Source: Sphingomonas folli (GTDB lineage Bacteria; Pseudomonadota; Alphaproteobacteria; Sphingomonadales; Sphingomonadaceae). From it: DNA of 64,000 nucleotides. A model generated the notes under the pieces. That model saw only the letters and a list, made by a program, of their open reading frames with translations, was not told the DNA's origin and searched no databases. Every line of letters begins with the position of its first letter. The first letter of the stretch is position 1. Of this stretch, positions 1-9,437 are shown piece by piece. Location of the stretch: contig NZ_JAHXZL010000005.1 in assembly GCF_019429525.1 (NCBI RefSeq), positions 62,001-126,000 of the forward strand. Reading direction: 5' to 3'. The position numbers were made by a program, and so were the translations under genes.

Positions 1-531
1 CACGTCGCTGCCGCTGAGCTGCTGCGCCGCCACCTGGGCGAGGTTGATCACCCCCGCCTTGCTCGCCGAATAGGCCGGCGAGCCCGCGCCAGAGCGCAGC
101 CCCGCGACGCTCGCGGTGAGCACGATCGCGCCGCCCCCGCGCGCGGCGATCAGCGGCGCGGCGTGCTTGATGGCGAGGAACGGGCCGATCAGGTTGACGC
201 GCAGCACCTCGGTGATGAGCGCCACGTCGGTGTCGAACAGGTTGGCGAGCCCGCCCGAGATGCCGGCGTTGGCGAACATCACGTCCAACCCGTCGTGCCG
301 CTCCGCCGCCAGCGCGACCAGCCGCGCGACATCGTCCTCCTCGCCGGCGTCGCCGCGGAACGCCACCGCGGTGCCACCCGCCTCGGCGATCGCGGCGACG
401 GTCGCATCCGCGCCCGCGCTGACGTCGGCGGCGACGACCCGACCGCCCTCCCGCGCGAACAGCAGCGCGGCGGCGCGGCCGATGCCCGATCCAGCGCCGG
501 TGACGACGATCGACTTGCCCGCGAACCGCAT
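1..531 (-). CDS. SDR family NAD(P)-dependent oxidoreductase (C-terminus beyond window)
   Basis: A classical short-chain dehydrogenase/reductase, cut by the window edge; 177 residues are visible from an ATG at 531. The Rossmann motif TGAGSGIG is at residues 11-18, NAG at 88-90, and the catalytic set N113, S141, Y154 and K158 (YSASK) is complete. It would oxidise or reduce a hydroxyl/keto group with NAD(P) in the cytoplasm; the substrate cannot be read from the sequence. It is the last visible member of a left-oriented cluster with a kinase, an alcohol dehydrogenase and an acyl-CoA dehydrogenase, and starts 17 bases after the kinase stop, so it is probably co-transcribed and acts on the same acyl or alcohol substrates. 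Confidence 0.9.
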   Translation of the reverse strand, partial: MRFAGKSIVVTGAGSGIGRAAALLFAREGGRVVAADVSAGADATVAAIAEAGGTAVAFRGDAGEEDDVARLVALAAERHDGLDVMFANAGISGGLANLFDTDVALITEVLRVNLIGPFLAIKHAAPLIAARGGGAIVLTASVAGLRSGAGSPAYSASKAGVINLAQVAAQQLSGSDV

Positions 532-548
532 CGCTCCCCCCTGACCGC

Positions 549-1607
549 TCACGCCCCGGCGCGCTCGGCGAACTGCCAGGCCGCGCCGACCAGCAGCGGC
601 AGCCGCGCCGCGGTCTCCTGCGCGCGCGCGTTGGCGGCGGTGCCGACCAGCACGCGCTTGCGAATCCCCTGGACGATGCTGGCGAGCCGGAAGAGGTTGA
701 AGGCGAAGTACCAGTCGATCGCGATCGGCTCGGCGCGCCCGGTTCGCGCGGCGTAGCGCTCGAGCATCTCCTCCAGCGTGGGGATGCCCGTGGCCGCGCC
801 GGTCAGCCCCATGACGCCCGAGCGCCCCTCGGGCTCGGTGACCCAGCTCATCAGATAATAGGTCAGATCGGCGACCGGGTCGCCCAGCGTCGACAGCTCC
901 CAGTCGAGCACCGCCGCGACGCGCGCCTCCTCGCCGGGCGCGAAGCGCATGTTGTCGACTCGATAGTCGCCGTGGACGATCGCGGTGCGGGTCTGCGGCG
1001 GCACGGTGCGCGGCAGCCACTCGATCAGCCGCTCCATCTCGGGCAGCGTCTCGGTCTCGGCGCCGCGATATTGTTTGGTCCAGCGCGCGACCTGCCGCTC
1101 GAAGTAATTGCCCGGCCGGCCATAGTCGCCGAGCCCGATCGCGCCGGGATTGACGGTGTGGAGATCGGCCAGCGTGTCGATCATCGCGTGATAATGCGCC
1201 CGGCGCGACGCGGGGGAGAGCTCGGGCATGGCGCCGTCCCAGATCGTCCGCCCCTCCACCATCTCCATGACGTAGAAGGCCGAGCCGATCACCGCCGCGT
1301 CGTCGCACAGGGCGTAGGGACGCGGCACCGGGAAGCCGGTGGGGTGGAGCGCGGCGATGACGCGATACTCGCGCTCGACCTGGTGCGCCGAGGGGAGCAG
1401 TTCCCCCATCGGCTTGCGCCGCAGCACGTAGCGCCGCGCCGGCGTGTCGAGCCGGTAGGTCGGGTTCGACTGGCCGCCCGCGAACTTGGCATAGTCGAGT
1501 GGCCCCGCGTAGCCGGGCACGTGCTCGGTCAGCCACCCGCTCAGCCGCGCGGTATCGAGCCGGTCGCGCTCGGCGAGCTCGCGCTGGAGCGACGGGTCGT
1601 CGCTCAC
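549..1607 (-). CDS. APH-type phosphotransferase family protein, ACAD10/11 kinase-like
   Basis: A 352-residue kinase of the aminoglycoside/choline phosphotransferase fold. The ATP-side lysine region is near residues 60-66, the catalytic Brenner motif reads HGDYRVDN (H212, D214, N219), and the metal-binding DWE starts at D235. Its closest-looking family is the kinase half of the ACAD10/ACAD11 proteins rather than antibiotic kinases. The GTG start at 1607 overlaps the stop of the alcohol dehydrogenase by four bases (GTGA), which supports this start and translational coupling. Longer upstream readings in this frame lie over the dehydrogenase gene and are not real. With the acyl-CoA dehydrogenase upstream it may phosphorylate a 4-hydroxyacyl-CoA; that substrate is inferred from the family. 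Confidence 0.88.
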   Translation of the reverse strand: MSDDPSLQRELAERDRLDTARLSGWLTEHVPGYAGPLDYAKFAGGQSNPTYRLDTPARRYVLRRKPMGELLPSAHQVEREYRVIAALHPTGFPVPRPYALCDDAAVIGSAFYVMEMVEGRTIWDGAMPELSPASRRAHYHAMIDTLADLHTVNPGAIGLGDYGRPGNYFERQVARWTKQYRGAETETLPEMERLIEWLPRTVPPQTRTAIVHGDYRVDNMRFAPGEEARVAAVLDWELSTLGDPVADLTYYLMSWVTEPEGRSGVMGLTGAATGIPTLEEMLERYAARTGRAEPIAIDWYFAFNLFRLASIVQGIRKRVLVGTAANARAQETAARLPLLVGAAWQFAERAGA

Positions 1608-2689
1608 GCGAAGACGATCACGCTGCGAGTCGAGTCGCCGCGGCGCAGCTCGTCGAAGGCGTGGTTGATCCGCTCGAGCGGCAGCCGCTCGGCGATCAGC
1701 GTGTCGAGGTCGAGCAACCCGCGCCGGTAGAAGTCGACCAGCCGCGGCACGTCGATCGGGAAGCGATTCGAGCCCATCAGCCCGCCCTGGAGCTTCTTGC
1801 CCGAGAGCAGGTCCAACGCGGAGAGGCCGACCGACTCCGCCGGCGGGAGCATGCCGAGGATCGTCGCGGTGCCGCCGCGGCGCAGCACCGCCACCGCGGT
1901 CGCGGCCGACTGCGGGCGGCCGACCGCCTCGATCGCGTGGTGGACGCCGCCGCGCGTCGCCTCCACCACCGCCGCGGCGACGCCCTCGGCGGCACTGTCG
2001 AACGTGTCGGTCGCGCCGAGCCGCTCGGCGAGCGCGCGCTTCTCGGGCACGGGGTCGAGCGCGACGATGCGCCCCGCCCCCGCGATCCGCGCGGCGTTGA
2101 CCGCGGCGAGCCCGATCCCGCCGCAGCCGACCACGCACACCGTCTCGCCCGGCGCGACGTCGGCGGTGTTGAACACCGCCCCCGCGCCGGTCGTCACCGC
2201 GCAGCCGATCAGCGCGGCGCGGTCGAGCGGCATGTCGCGGTCGATCGCGACGCAGGCGTGCTCGTGCACCAGCATCTGCTCGGCGTAGGCGGAGAGGTTG
2301 AGCATCTGTGCCACCGCGCCGCCGTCGGCGAGGCGCAGCCGCGGCTCGGCGCCGCGCGGCCGCCGCGTCTCGCCGCTGACGCAGAGCGACATCCGCCCGC
2401 TGAGACAGAACTCGCAGTGGCCGCAGAAGGCGGAGAGGCAGGTGACGACATGGTCGCCGGGCCTGACGGTGCGCACCTCGCTGCCGACCGCCTCGACCAC
2501 GCCGGCGGCCTCGTGGCCGGGGATGGCCGGAAGCGTGTGCGGGTAGAGGCCGTCGACGAAGTGCAGGTCGGAGCGGCACACGCCTACCGCGGCGGTGCGG
2601 ATCAGCACCTCGTGCGCGAGCGGCTTGCTCACGGTGACGTCGGCGATCGCGAGCGGCGCGCGCGCGGCGGTGAGGACGGCGGCTCTCAT
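1604..2689 (-). CDS. Zinc-dependent alcohol dehydrogenase (MDR superfamily)
   Basis: A 361-residue medium-chain dehydrogenase. Catalytic zinc ligands fit C38 (VCRSD), H59-E60 (GHE) and C163; the structural zinc lobe is C89, C92, C95 and C103. The NAD-binding glycine motif (GCGGIG) lies at 188-193. The layout resembles class III/aryl-alcohol type enzymes that oxidise primary alcohols to aldehydes with NAD in the cytoplasm; the substrate is not determined. The ATG at 2689 is the natural start. Its stop overlaps the start of the downstream kinase by four bases. It is separated from the acyl-CoA dehydrogenase by a 256-base stretch full of palindromic repeats, so the upstream gene may not share its transcript completely. 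Confidence 0.92.
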   Translation of the reverse strand: MRAAVLTAARAPLAIADVTVSKPLAHEVLIRTAAVGVCRSDLHFVDGLYPHTLPAIPGHEAAGVVEAVGSEVRTVRPGDHVVTCLSAFCGHCEFCLSGRMSLCVSGETRRPRGAEPRLRLADGGAVAQMLNLSAYAEQMLVHEHACVAIDRDMPLDRAALIGCAVTTGAGAVFNTADVAPGETVCVVGCGGIGLAAVNAARIAGAGRIVALDPVPEKRALAERLGATDTFDSAAEGVAAAVVEATRGGVHHAIEAVGRPQSAATAVAVLRRGGTATILGMLPPAESVGLSALDLLSGKKLQGGLMGSNRFPIDVPRLVDFYRRGLLDLDTLIAERLPLERINHAFDELRRGDSTRSVIVFA

Positions 2690-2741
2690 GTGTGGGCCAG
2701 CTGGAACGCTTGCGGGCCGTCAGCGCCCTCCCCTGGCGTCA

Positions 2742-2910
2742 TCCCGAACTCGTTTCGGGATTCACGGCGCCACGTACTCAGACGACGCAGTACCGGCGGA
2801 AGGATGGATCCTGAAACAAGTTCAGGATGACGCCACTGGGGGAAGGTGGCGCACCTTCCCACCCCGGGTGAACGCGGGACAGTGGATCCTCGAACAGGTT
2901 CAGGTCGAGG
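2742..2910. repeat. Cluster of four palindromes; contains copy 1 of a dispersed ~95-base repeat
   Basis: The gap between two left-oriented genes holds four consecutive inverted repeats: TCCCGAA/TTCGGGA (2742-2760), ATCCTGAA/TTCAGGAT (2808-2828), GGGAAGGTG/CACCTTCCC with a three-base loop (2840-2860), and CCTCGA/TCGAGG (2888-2910). The first two, with the sequence between them, form a roughly 95-base element (2738-2832) whose skeleton recurs at 56419-56510. No coding frame is convincing. None has a U-rich tail, so they are intergenic repeat elements rather than ordinary terminators. Confidence 0.8.
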
Positions 2911-2945
2911 CCGAAACAGGCAGGACGAGAAAGCCCCCATCCCCC

Positions 2946-4232
2946 TCACCGGCTCGCCCCGACGTCGCCGCTCGACGGTGCTGCGCGCCCGCCGGCGTCG
3001 CCATACTTCCCGAACTCGTGCCGCGCGATGGCGCGGCAGTGGACCTCGTCCGGCCCGTCGGCGAAGCGCAGCGTGCGCATCGACGCCCAGGCGTGCGCCA
3101 GCCCGGCGTCCTCGGCCACGCCGGCGCCGCCGAACGCCTGGATCGCGTCGTCGAGGATCTGCAACGCCATGGTCGGCGCCTGCACCTTGATCATCGCGAT
3201 CTCCTGCTGCGCCGCCTTGTTCCCCGCCTTGTCCATCATGTCGGCGGCCTTCAGGCAGAGCAGCCGCGTCATCTCCACGTCGATCCGCGCGCGCGCGATC
3301 CTCTGCTCCCACACGCTGTGATCGGCGATGCGCTTGCCGAAGGCGACGCGGGAGAGCAGCCGCCGCGCCATCTTCTCGATCGCCACCTCGGCGACCCCGA
3401 TCGTGCGCATGCAATGGTGGATCCGTCCCGGCCCGAGCCGCCCCTGCGCGATCTCGAAGCCGCGCCCCTCGCCCAGCAGCACGTTCTCCACCGGCACGCG
3501 CACGTCGGTGAAGCTCACCTCGCCGTGGCCGTGCGGCGCGTGGTCATAGCCGTAGACCGAGAGCAGCCGCTCCACCTTCACGCCCGGCGTGTCGAGCGGC
3601 ACCAGCACCTGGCTCTGCTGCTGGTGGCGCGAGCCCTCGAGGCTGGTCTTGCCCATCAGGATGCCGATCCGGCAGCGCGGGTCGCCGACGCCCGAGGACC
3701 ACCATTTGCGCCCGTTGATCACATAGTGATCGCCGTCGCGCTCGATCCGCGTCTCGATGTTGGTCGCGTCGGACGAGGCCACCGCGGGCTCGGTCATCAG
3801 GAAGACCGAGCGGATCTCGCCCTCCATCAGCGGGCGCAGCCACGCCTCCTTCTGCGCGCGCGTGCCGTAGCGGTGGAGCACCTCCATGTTGCCGGTGTCG
3901 GGGGCGGAGCAGTTGAAACACTCGCTGGCCCAGCCGATCCGGCCCATCTCCTCGGCGCACAGCGCATATTCGAGGTTGGTCAGCTGCGTGCCCTCGAACG
4001 CGAACGTGTCGTCGACGTGCTGCTGCCCCGAGTGCGGCGGCATGAAGAAGTTCCACAATCCGTCGGCCTTCGCCTCGCGCTTGACCTCCTCGATCACGGG
4101 CACGACCTTCCAGCGCTCGCCGCTCGCCAGCTGTCGCTCATACTCATGGTCGCGCGGTGCGATGTGGCGCGCGATGAAGGCGCGGACGCGGTCGCGGAAA
4201 TAGGTCTCGCGCTCGCTCAGCGTGAAGTCCAT
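2946..4232 (-). CDS. Acyl-CoA dehydrogenase family protein (ACAD10/11-like)
   Basis: A 428-residue FAD-dependent acyl-CoA dehydrogenase. Visible family blocks are the N-terminal helical start MDFTLSERE, the FAD/substrate loop [15 protein letters not shown] followed by the beta-domain strand [11 protein letters not shown], and the C-terminal QAFGGAGV block followed by FADGPDEVH. The SSDATN form and the FADGPDEVH end are typical of the ACAD10/ACAD11-like branch rather than short-chain butyryl-CoA dehydrogenases. The ATG at 4232 was chosen because the conserved N-terminus begins there; upstream sequence in frame lies in the promoter region. The neighbouring APH-type kinase is the partner domain fused to this enzyme in animal ACAD11, suggesting a shared hydroxyacyl-CoA degradation role (inference). 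Confidence 0.92.
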   Translation of the reverse strand: MDFTLSERETYFRDRVRAFIARHIAPRDHEYERQLASGERWKVVPVIEEVKREAKADGLWNFFMPPHSGQQHVDDTFAFEGTQLTNLEYALCAEEMGRIGWASECFNCSAPDTGNMEVLHRYGTRAQKEAWLRPLMEGEIRSVFLMTEPAVASSDATNIETRIERDGDHYVINGRKWWSSGVGDPRCRIGILMGKTSLEGSRHQQQSQVLVPLDTPGVKVERLLSVYGYDHAPHGHGEVSFTDVRVPVENVLLGEGRGFEIAQGRLGPGRIHHCMRTIGVAEVAIEKMARRLLSRVAFGKRIADHSVWEQRIARARIDVEMTRLLCLKAADMMDKAGNKAAQQEIAMIKVQAPTMALQILDDAIQAFGGAGVAEDAGLAHAWASMRTLRFADGPDEVHCRAIARHEFGKYGDAGGRAAPSSGDVGASR

Positions 4233-4377
4233 CGCCACCCTCTCCTCATCGGTCGCGACCCGGCTTAGGCCATACCGCGTATTCGGTAAAGCGCGGTTCG
4301 TCGCGCCCCCGCAGCTTCGATCCGGGCAGATCGAAAAGGGACTGTATCTTCGAAAGCGACGTGCTACCGGTCGCTCC

Positions 4378-5613
4378 ATGGGGGATCTGAGGACCGACGA
4401 CGCCACCGCCACGCGGCGCTTCCGCGAGAAGCGCGAGGCGATCCTGGCCGCCGCGGCGGATGCGATCAACGAGCAGAGCGCCAAGGGCATGACCTTCGCC
4501 GACGTGGCGCGCCGCGTCGGGCTCAACACCACCAGCGTGACCTATTACTTCAAGCGAAAGGAGGATCTCGCCGCGGCGGCGTTCGAGCACACGCTCGACT
4601 ATCTGCTGGCGATGCTCGACGAGGCCGCGGCCGAGTCGACCGCGCCCGAGCGGGTCGAGCGGCTGGTCACGCTCAACCTGGCGCGACTGGCGCGGATCGA
4701 GCGCGGCGAGGAACGTGCGTTCGCGGTCTTGTCCGACCTGCGCGCGATGGACGAGCCGGTGCGCGCGCGGCTGATGGCGCGCTGGCGCGAGGTGTTCCGC
4801 CGCACCCGCGCGCTGTGGGGCGAGCAGCGCGCGCGCGGCGCGGTCGACCTCGCCGGCGCGCGCGCGCACGTGCTGCTGGAGAACATGTTCTGGCTGCCCG
4901 CCTGGCTGCCGCGCTACGACGCCGACCAATATCCGCGCGCCGCCGAGCGGCTGATGGACCTGTTCCGCCACGGGCTGGCGGGCCCGGGCGCGCGCTGGGC
5001 GCCGCGCGCGCTGACGCTCGAGCGCGACGACGCGGTGCCGGGGCGCGACGCCTTCCTGCTGGCGGCGACCCGGCTGATCAACGAGCTGGGCTATCGCGGC
5101 GCCTCGGTGCAGCGGATCGCCTCCGAGCTGAACGTGACCAAGGGCAGCTTCTACCACCATCTCGACGCCAAGGACGATCTGGTCGCGGCCTGCTACCGCC
5201 GCAGCTTCGACACGATCGCCGCGGCGCAGCGCAGCGCCGACGCGCGCGGCGGGACGCACTGGCAGCGGCTGTGCGACGCGGTGGCGACGCTGGTGACGGT
5301 GCAATTCTCCGACAGCGGCTCGCTGCTGCGCACCACCGCGCTGAGCGGCCTGCCGCCGGGCGAGCGCCAGCAGATGGTCGATCGCTCGACCCGGATCGCG
5401 CGCCGCTTCGCCGGCACGCTGATGGACGGCGCGGCGGAGGGGACGATCCGCGCGGTGGACAGCCTGATCGCCAGCCAGGCGGTGATGGCGCTGCTCAACG
5501 CCGCCTTCGACATGCGGAAGTGGGCCTCGACCATGGCGCCGGATCGCGCGGCGGGTCTCTACGCCTCGACGTTGCTGTTCGGGATGTTCGACGACCGCCT
5601 GCTGGTCGGGTGA
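4378..5613 (+). CDS. TetR family regulator with two TetR units in one chain
   Basis: A 411-residue protein, about twice the usual TetR length. The first DNA-binding unit is at about residues 15-70, with the helix-turn-helix [21 protein letters not shown]; the second is at about 222-275, with [21 protein letters not shown]. Each is followed by its own helical ligand/dimer region, so this is a tandem fusion of two complete regulators. The ATG at 4378 precedes the first unit directly; in-frame sequence further upstream is unlike protein. It is divergent from the acyl-CoA dehydrogenase with about 145 bases between starts, so it probably controls that left-oriented cluster, possibly with an acyl-CoA as effector. 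A tandem protein could act as a monomer on one palindrome. Confidence 0.93.
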   Translation: MGDLRTDDATATRRFREKREAILAAAADAINEQSAKGMTFADVARRVGLNTTSVTYYFKRKEDLAAAAFEHTLDYLLAMLDEAAAESTAPERVERLVTLNLARLARIERGEERAFAVLSDLRAMDEPVRARLMARWREVFRRTRALWGEQRARGAVDLAGARAHVLLENMFWLPAWLPRYDADQYPRAAERLMDLFRHGLAGPGARWAPRALTLERDDAVPGRDAFLLAATRLINELGYRGASVQRIASELNVTKGSFYHHLDAKDDLVAACYRRSFDTIAAAQRSADARGGTHWQRLCDAVATLVTVQFSDSGSLLRTTALSGLPPGERQQMVDRSTRIARRFAGTLMDGAAEGTIRAVDSLIASQAVMALLNAAFDMRKWASTMAPDRAAGLYASTLLFGMFDDRLLVG

Positions 5614-5750
5614 GCGGGTGAGCCTGGCCGCGCGACGGCGGACGCCGGGGCCCGGGGCGGCCGGGGGCGGCGTTCCTGGCGGCGGGCCCCTGCGTGCGCG
5701 GGCGCGCACCGGCTGTCCGAGCGGGGCATCGGCCAGCGCCGCGCGTCCCC

Positions 5751-6593
5751 CTACACCGGTTCGCCCAGCGCCTCGGTCCGCGCGCGGATCGCGAGCTGGT
5801 TGTGCGGCCCGCGCCGGCGCGAGAACTCGCGCACCGAGCAGCCGAGGAACAGGTGGCTGTCGCGCAGGAAGTGCGAGCGGTCCCAATAGCCCGCTTCCTC
5901 CAGTGCCATCGGCGCCGCCTCGGGCTGGGTCAGCATCGCGCTCAGCGCGCGCAGGAAGCGCGTGCGGCGCAGCAGCAGCTTGGGGGTGAAGCCGAAATTG
6001 AAGCGGGTCAGCGCGGCGAGCGCGCGCGGGGTCATGTCAAGCGACTCGGCCACCGCCTCGATCCGCGTGGTGGCGGGGTCGCGCAGCATCGTGCACAGCC
6101 GGTCGATCCGCGGGTCGGCCGGTGCGCGACGCTGCAGCCGCGCCTCGAGCCAGCCGTCGAACACCTGCTGGAACGGCTCGCCCGCCTCGAGCGCGGCGCG
6201 CAGCATCTCGGCGCCGGGGTCGAGCTCGTCGAGCGGCACGACGCGGTTGGACAGCCGCGACACGTCGCCGCCGAACAGCTGCGCCCAGCCATAGGGCAGC
6301 AGGCCCGCGCCGACCAGGATCCCGCCCGAGGTGGTGACATAGCCGGCGTAGCTGGTGGGCCCGGTCAGCGCGACCGTGGGCATCGGATCATAGCTGCGGC
6401 TGCCGATCCGGAGCGACCAGGGCGGGCTGCCCGCCAGCGTCACGCGGATCGTCGCGACGCTCGGGAAGAAGGCGTCGTGGAAGACGTGCCCCGGCACCAC
6501 CGGCGCGGCGAAGCGATGATAGCCCGTGACGTGCTGCGTCAAGGCGTCGCTCGGGCGGTGATACGCGACCCCGACGCTCTCATGGTCCCCCAC
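5751..6593 (-). CDS. AraC family transcriptional regulator
   Basis: A 280-residue regulator. The C-terminal AraC/XylS DNA-binding domain covers about residues 165-270 with both helix-turn-helix segments visible, ending in the family signature around GYWDRSHFLRDSHLFLGCSVREF. The N-terminal 150 residues look like the AraC-type sensing region of the DUF6597-like group. The ATG at 6593 is the first good start and gives a complete domain. It is divergent from the MFS exporter, 150 bases apart, and may regulate it or itself; the effector is unknown. Confidence 0.9.
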   Translation of the reverse strand: MGDHESVGVAYHRPSDALTQHVTGYHRFAAPVVPGHVFHDAFFPSVATIRVTLAGSPPWSLRIGSRSYDPMPTVALTGPTSYAGYVTTSGGILVGAGLLPYGWAQLFGGDVSRLSNRVVPLDELDPGAEMLRAALEAGEPFQQVFDGWLEARLQRRAPADPRIDRLCTMLRDPATTRIEAVAESLDMTPRALAALTRFNFGFTPKLLLRRTRFLRALSAMLTQPEAAPMALEEAGYWDRSHFLRDSHLFLGCSVREFSRRRGPHNQLAIRARTEALGEPV

Positions 6594-6743
6594 CGCTGCC
6601 CCCCAGCAACCCTTATTTACATCTCATTACCTTACCGACCGGGCGGGGCAAGCCTTAGTCCCGCTCTGACCTATATTCTTTTGACATGGATCAGTCGGTC
6701 GGCCGGGCCGCGACAGCGACGGCGCACCGTCGTATGATCGGGC

Positions 6744-7964
6744 ATGCCTCGCTTCGCGCATCGCGCCGTGCCGATCGTCCTCGCCGCCGTCACGGTCGAC
6801 GTGATCGGCTTCGGCATCGTCATGCCGGTGCTGCCCGGGCTGATCGTCGCGCTCGGCCGCACCGACCTGGCGCATGCCACGCTGATCGGCGGCTGGATGC
6901 TCGCCGCCTTCGCGCTGGCGCAGTTCGTCGCCGGGCCGATCCTGGGCAATCTCGGCGATCGTTTCGGGCGGCGGCCCGTCCTGGTGGCCGCGATGATCGC
7001 CTTCGCGCTCGACTATGCGCTGATGGCGGGCGCGCCGTCGCTCGCCTGGCTGTTCCTCGGCCGCGTGATCGCGGGCGCGGCGGGCGCGAGCTACGGTCCA
7101 GCGGGCGCGGTGATCGCCGACGTCACCCCGCCCGAGCAGCGTGCCGCGGGCTACGGCCTGCTGGGCGCCGCGTTCGGGCTGGGCTTCATCGTCGGCCCCG
7201 CGCTCGGCGGGCTGGTGGCGCATTGGGGGCCGCGCGCGCCGTTCGCGCTCGCCGCCGCGCTGGCCGCGCTCAACGCGCTGGCGATGCTGCTCTTCCTGCC
7301 CGAGACGCTGGGGCGCGACCATCGCCGCCCGTTCCGGTGGCACGACGCGCACGTGATCGGCGCCTTCCGTCCGCTGTTCGCGGCGGGCAATGCCGCGCCG
7401 CTGCTGCTGGCCTGGTTCCTGTGGCAGCTCGGCGGCATCGTCTACCCCGCGGTGTGGAGCTTCTGGGCGACGCTGCGCTTCGGCTGGAGCCCCGCCGCGA
7501 TCGGCTGGAGCCTCGCCTGGGTCGGCTTCCTCCAGCTGCTCGTCCAGCTCCTGCTGACGCGACGTGCGGTGGCGCGGCTGGGCGAGCGCCGCGCCGCGCT
7601 GATCGGGCTGGTGGCGGGCGCGGCGACGCTGCTCGCTTATGCCTTCGTGACCGCGGGCTGGCAGGTCTACGCCTTCTTCCTGGTGGGCGCGCTGGGGGCG
7701 CTGGCATGGCCCGCGATGAACGGCCTGCTCAGCCGGCTGGTCGACGCGACGCGCCAGGGCGCGCTGCAGGGCGGGCTCGGCAGCATGAACTCGGTCGCCG
7801 CGGTGATCGGGCCGCTGATCGCGACGCAGAGCCTCGCCTGGGGGGCGCGGCGCGGCTTCGACGGGCTCGCTTTCGTCGTCGCGGGCACGCTGATCGGCGC
7901 GGCGGCATTGATCGTGGCGCTCGGCGTCCCCACCCTTCGCGCACACGACGGAGACGCGCGATGA
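6744..7964 (+). CDS. MFS transporter, TetA/TCR-like drug exporter
   Basis: A 406-residue inner-membrane protein with twelve predicted transmembrane helices. The N-terminal helix ends with the conserved DVIGFGIVMPVLP, and loop 2-3 carries the MFS A-motif GNLGDRFGRRPV. Motif C on helix 5 (GLGFIVGPALGG) marks it as a proton-driven antiporter. The best family match is TetA(class A-C)-like MFS; tetracycline as substrate is not established, and chromosomal members often have other roles. Its stop overlaps the start of the downstream GST by four bases (ATGA), so they form one unit. The AraC regulator is divergent upstream. Confidence 0.9.
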   Translation: MPRFAHRAVPIVLAAVTVDVIGFGIVMPVLPGLIVALGRTDLAHATLIGGWMLAAFALAQFVAGPILGNLGDRFGRRPVLVAAMIAFALDYALMAGAPSLAWLFLGRVIAGAAGASYGPAGAVIADVTPPEQRAAGYGLLGAAFGLGFIVGPALGGLVAHWGPRAPFALAAALAALNALAMLLFLPETLGRDHRRPFRWHDAHVIGAFRPLFAAGNAAPLLLAWFLWQLGGIVYPAVWSFWATLRFGWSPAAIGWSLAWVGFLQLLVQLLLTRRAVARLGERRAALIGLVAGAATLLAYAFVTAGWQVYAFFLVGALGALAWPAMNGLLSRLVDATRQGALQGGLGSMNSVAAVIGPLIATQSLAWGARRGFDGLAFVVAGTLIGAAALIVALGVPTLRAHDGDAR

Positions 7965-8650
7965 TCGACCTGCATTACTGGCCCACGCCCAACGGCCACA
8001 AGATCACGATCTTCCTGGAGGAGGCCGGGGTCGACTATACCGTCCACCCGGTCAATATCGGCCAGGGCGAGCAGTTCCGCCCCGAGTTCCTCGCGATCTC
8101 GCCCAACAACCGCATGCCCGCGATCGTCGACCACGCGCCGAGCGACGGTGGCGAACCCGTGAGCGTGTTCGAGAGCGGCGCGATCCTGCTGTATCTCGCG
8201 CACAAGACCGGCCAGTTCGGCGGGGCGACGCCGCGCGCGCACGTCGAGGTGCTCGAGTGGCTGATGTGGCAGGTCGGCGGGCTCGGCCCAATGCTGGGGC
8301 AGAACCACCATTTCACCCGCTACGCGCCCGAGCGTATCCCCTATGCGATCGAGCGCTATCTCAAGGAGACCAACCGGCTGTACGGCGTGCTCGAGCGGCG
8401 GCTGGACGGGCGCGACTATGTCGCGGGCGGCGAGTACACGGTCGCCGATATGGCGTGCTTCCCCTGGATCCTGCCCGAGCCGCAGGGGCAGGACATGAAC
8501 GACTTCCCCAACGTCGCGGCGTGGCACGCGCGGATCAAGGCGCGACCCGCGGTGGTGCGCGCCTATGAGCAGGGCGCACGGGTGCAGGCGCAGCCGGCGG
8601 AGATGAGCGACGAGCAGCGCCGCGTGCTGTTCGGCCAGACCGCGCGATAG
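7961..8650 (+). CDS. Glutathione S-transferase family protein (YghU/YfcG-like)
   Basis: A 229-residue cytosolic GST. The thioredoxin-like N-terminal domain begins MIDLHYWPTPNGHKI; the TPNGHK segment with Asn after Thr-Pro is the nu-class signature of YfcG/YghU, which have disulfide-bond reductase activity toward glutathionylated substrates. The ESGAILLYL block (about residues 69-77) binds the glutathione gamma-glutamyl group, and the helical C-terminal domain holds YTVADMACFPW. Start overlaps the MFS stop by four bases. The pairing of an efflux protein with a GST suggests detoxification, which is inference from context. Confidence 0.92.
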   Translation: MIDLHYWPTPNGHKITIFLEEAGVDYTVHPVNIGQGEQFRPEFLAISPNNRMPAIVDHAPSDGGEPVSVFESGAILLYLAHKTGQFGGATPRAHVEVLEWLMWQVGGLGPMLGQNHHFTRYAPERIPYAIERYLKETNRLYGVLERRLDGRDYVAGGEYTVADMACFPWILPEPQGQDMNDFPNVAAWHARIKARPAVVRAYEQGARVQAQPAEMSDEQRRVLFGQTAR

Positions 8651-8741
8651 GGTGGGTTGATCATCACGCGAGAAGGCAGGCGCTAGGCGTAGGCGGACAC
8701 GCCGACACCGGCGCTGGCCTTTCTCGTCGCGTCCACTCCTG

Positions 8742-8772
8742 CCGTCGTCCCGGGCGTGGTCCGGGATGACGG
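8742..8772. repeat. Long imperfect hairpin between convergent genes
   Basis: CCGTCGTCCCGG (8742-8753) pairs with CCGGGATGACGG (8761-8772) with one mismatch and a seven-base loop. It sits between the stops of the right-oriented GST and the left-oriented hydrolase, so it may end transcription from both sides, though there is no U-run. Its arm resembles the TCATCCCG arm of the dispersed repeat at 2738 and 56419. Confidence 0.6.
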
Positions 8773-8794
8773 AGGTGTTAGGTCGTCGCGGTCC

Positions 8795-9307
8795 TCATCC
8801 CCCCTCTCGCGTCGGCCACACTTCCGCGGCGGTGACCACCGGCATCTTCGAGCCGAGCGCGGCGAGCGCCACCTGATGGACGAAGTCGGTCGGCGCGGTG
8901 CACAGGTCCCCGATCACGCGGCGCTCGAGCATCGTCGCCTCGGGCGCGAGCGCGGTATAGGTCACGCAATTCTGCGTCATCATGCCGCAGACGAAGAGCT
9001 CGCCGGTGTCGAGCAGGTGCGCGCCCAGGTCGGTCTCCTGGAACGAGTCGGGGAAGTTCTTGGTGATCACCGCGGCGCCCTCCGCCACCGCCATGATCGC
9101 GGGGCGGATCACGCTGCCCGGCTCGTCCTCGGCGAAGGGACCGCCCGCGGCGACGTGGCGCACCAGCACCACCTGATCGCCCGCGGCCTGCGCCGCGACG
9201 ATCGCGGCGACGATCCGCTCCTCCACCGCCTCGGCGCGCCACAGCGGCAGCGCGCCGCGCGCGAAATAGGCGTTCTGGACGTCGATCACCAGCAGCGTGC
9301 GCCTCAT
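8795..9307 (-). CDS. Isochorismatase family cysteine hydrolase
   Basis: A 170-residue cytoplasmic hydrolase of the isochorismatase-like fold. The catalytic triad D9 (VIDVQN), K83 (TKNFPDSF) and C114 (MMTQNC) is complete, and the cis-peptide stretch preceding the cysteine is present. Length is at the short end of the family, matching nicotinamidase/YcaC-like single-domain members. The reaction is probably hydrolysis of an amide or imine, but the substrate cannot be told. The ATG at 9307 leads straight into the first strand. No clear operon partner: its neighbours face other directions. Confidence 0.88.
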   Translation of the reverse strand: MRRTLLVIDVQNAYFARGALPLWRAEAVEERIVAAIVAAQAAGDQVVLVRHVAAGGPFAEDEPGSVIRPAIMAVAEGAAVITKNFPDSFQETDLGAHLLDTGELFVCGMMTQNCVTYTALAPEATMLERRVIGDLCTAPTDFVHQVALAALGSKMPVVTAAEVWPTREGG

Positions 9308-9437
9308 GTCATCTCCTCGTCGTCGCAGCCTCCTTCATAGCGCGCGCGGTCGCGGCGACGGGCCGGGCGGCCAGTTCTTGTCGCCCCGCGATGGCGCACG
9401 GCATTGATCCGCGCGGATCCGCGGCTAGCCTGGGGCG

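Noticed and set aside
4246-5886. 546-codon minus-strand frame over the double TetR gene
   Set aside because: Arg/Ala/His-rich shadow frame; the plus strand has two well-defined HTH domains.
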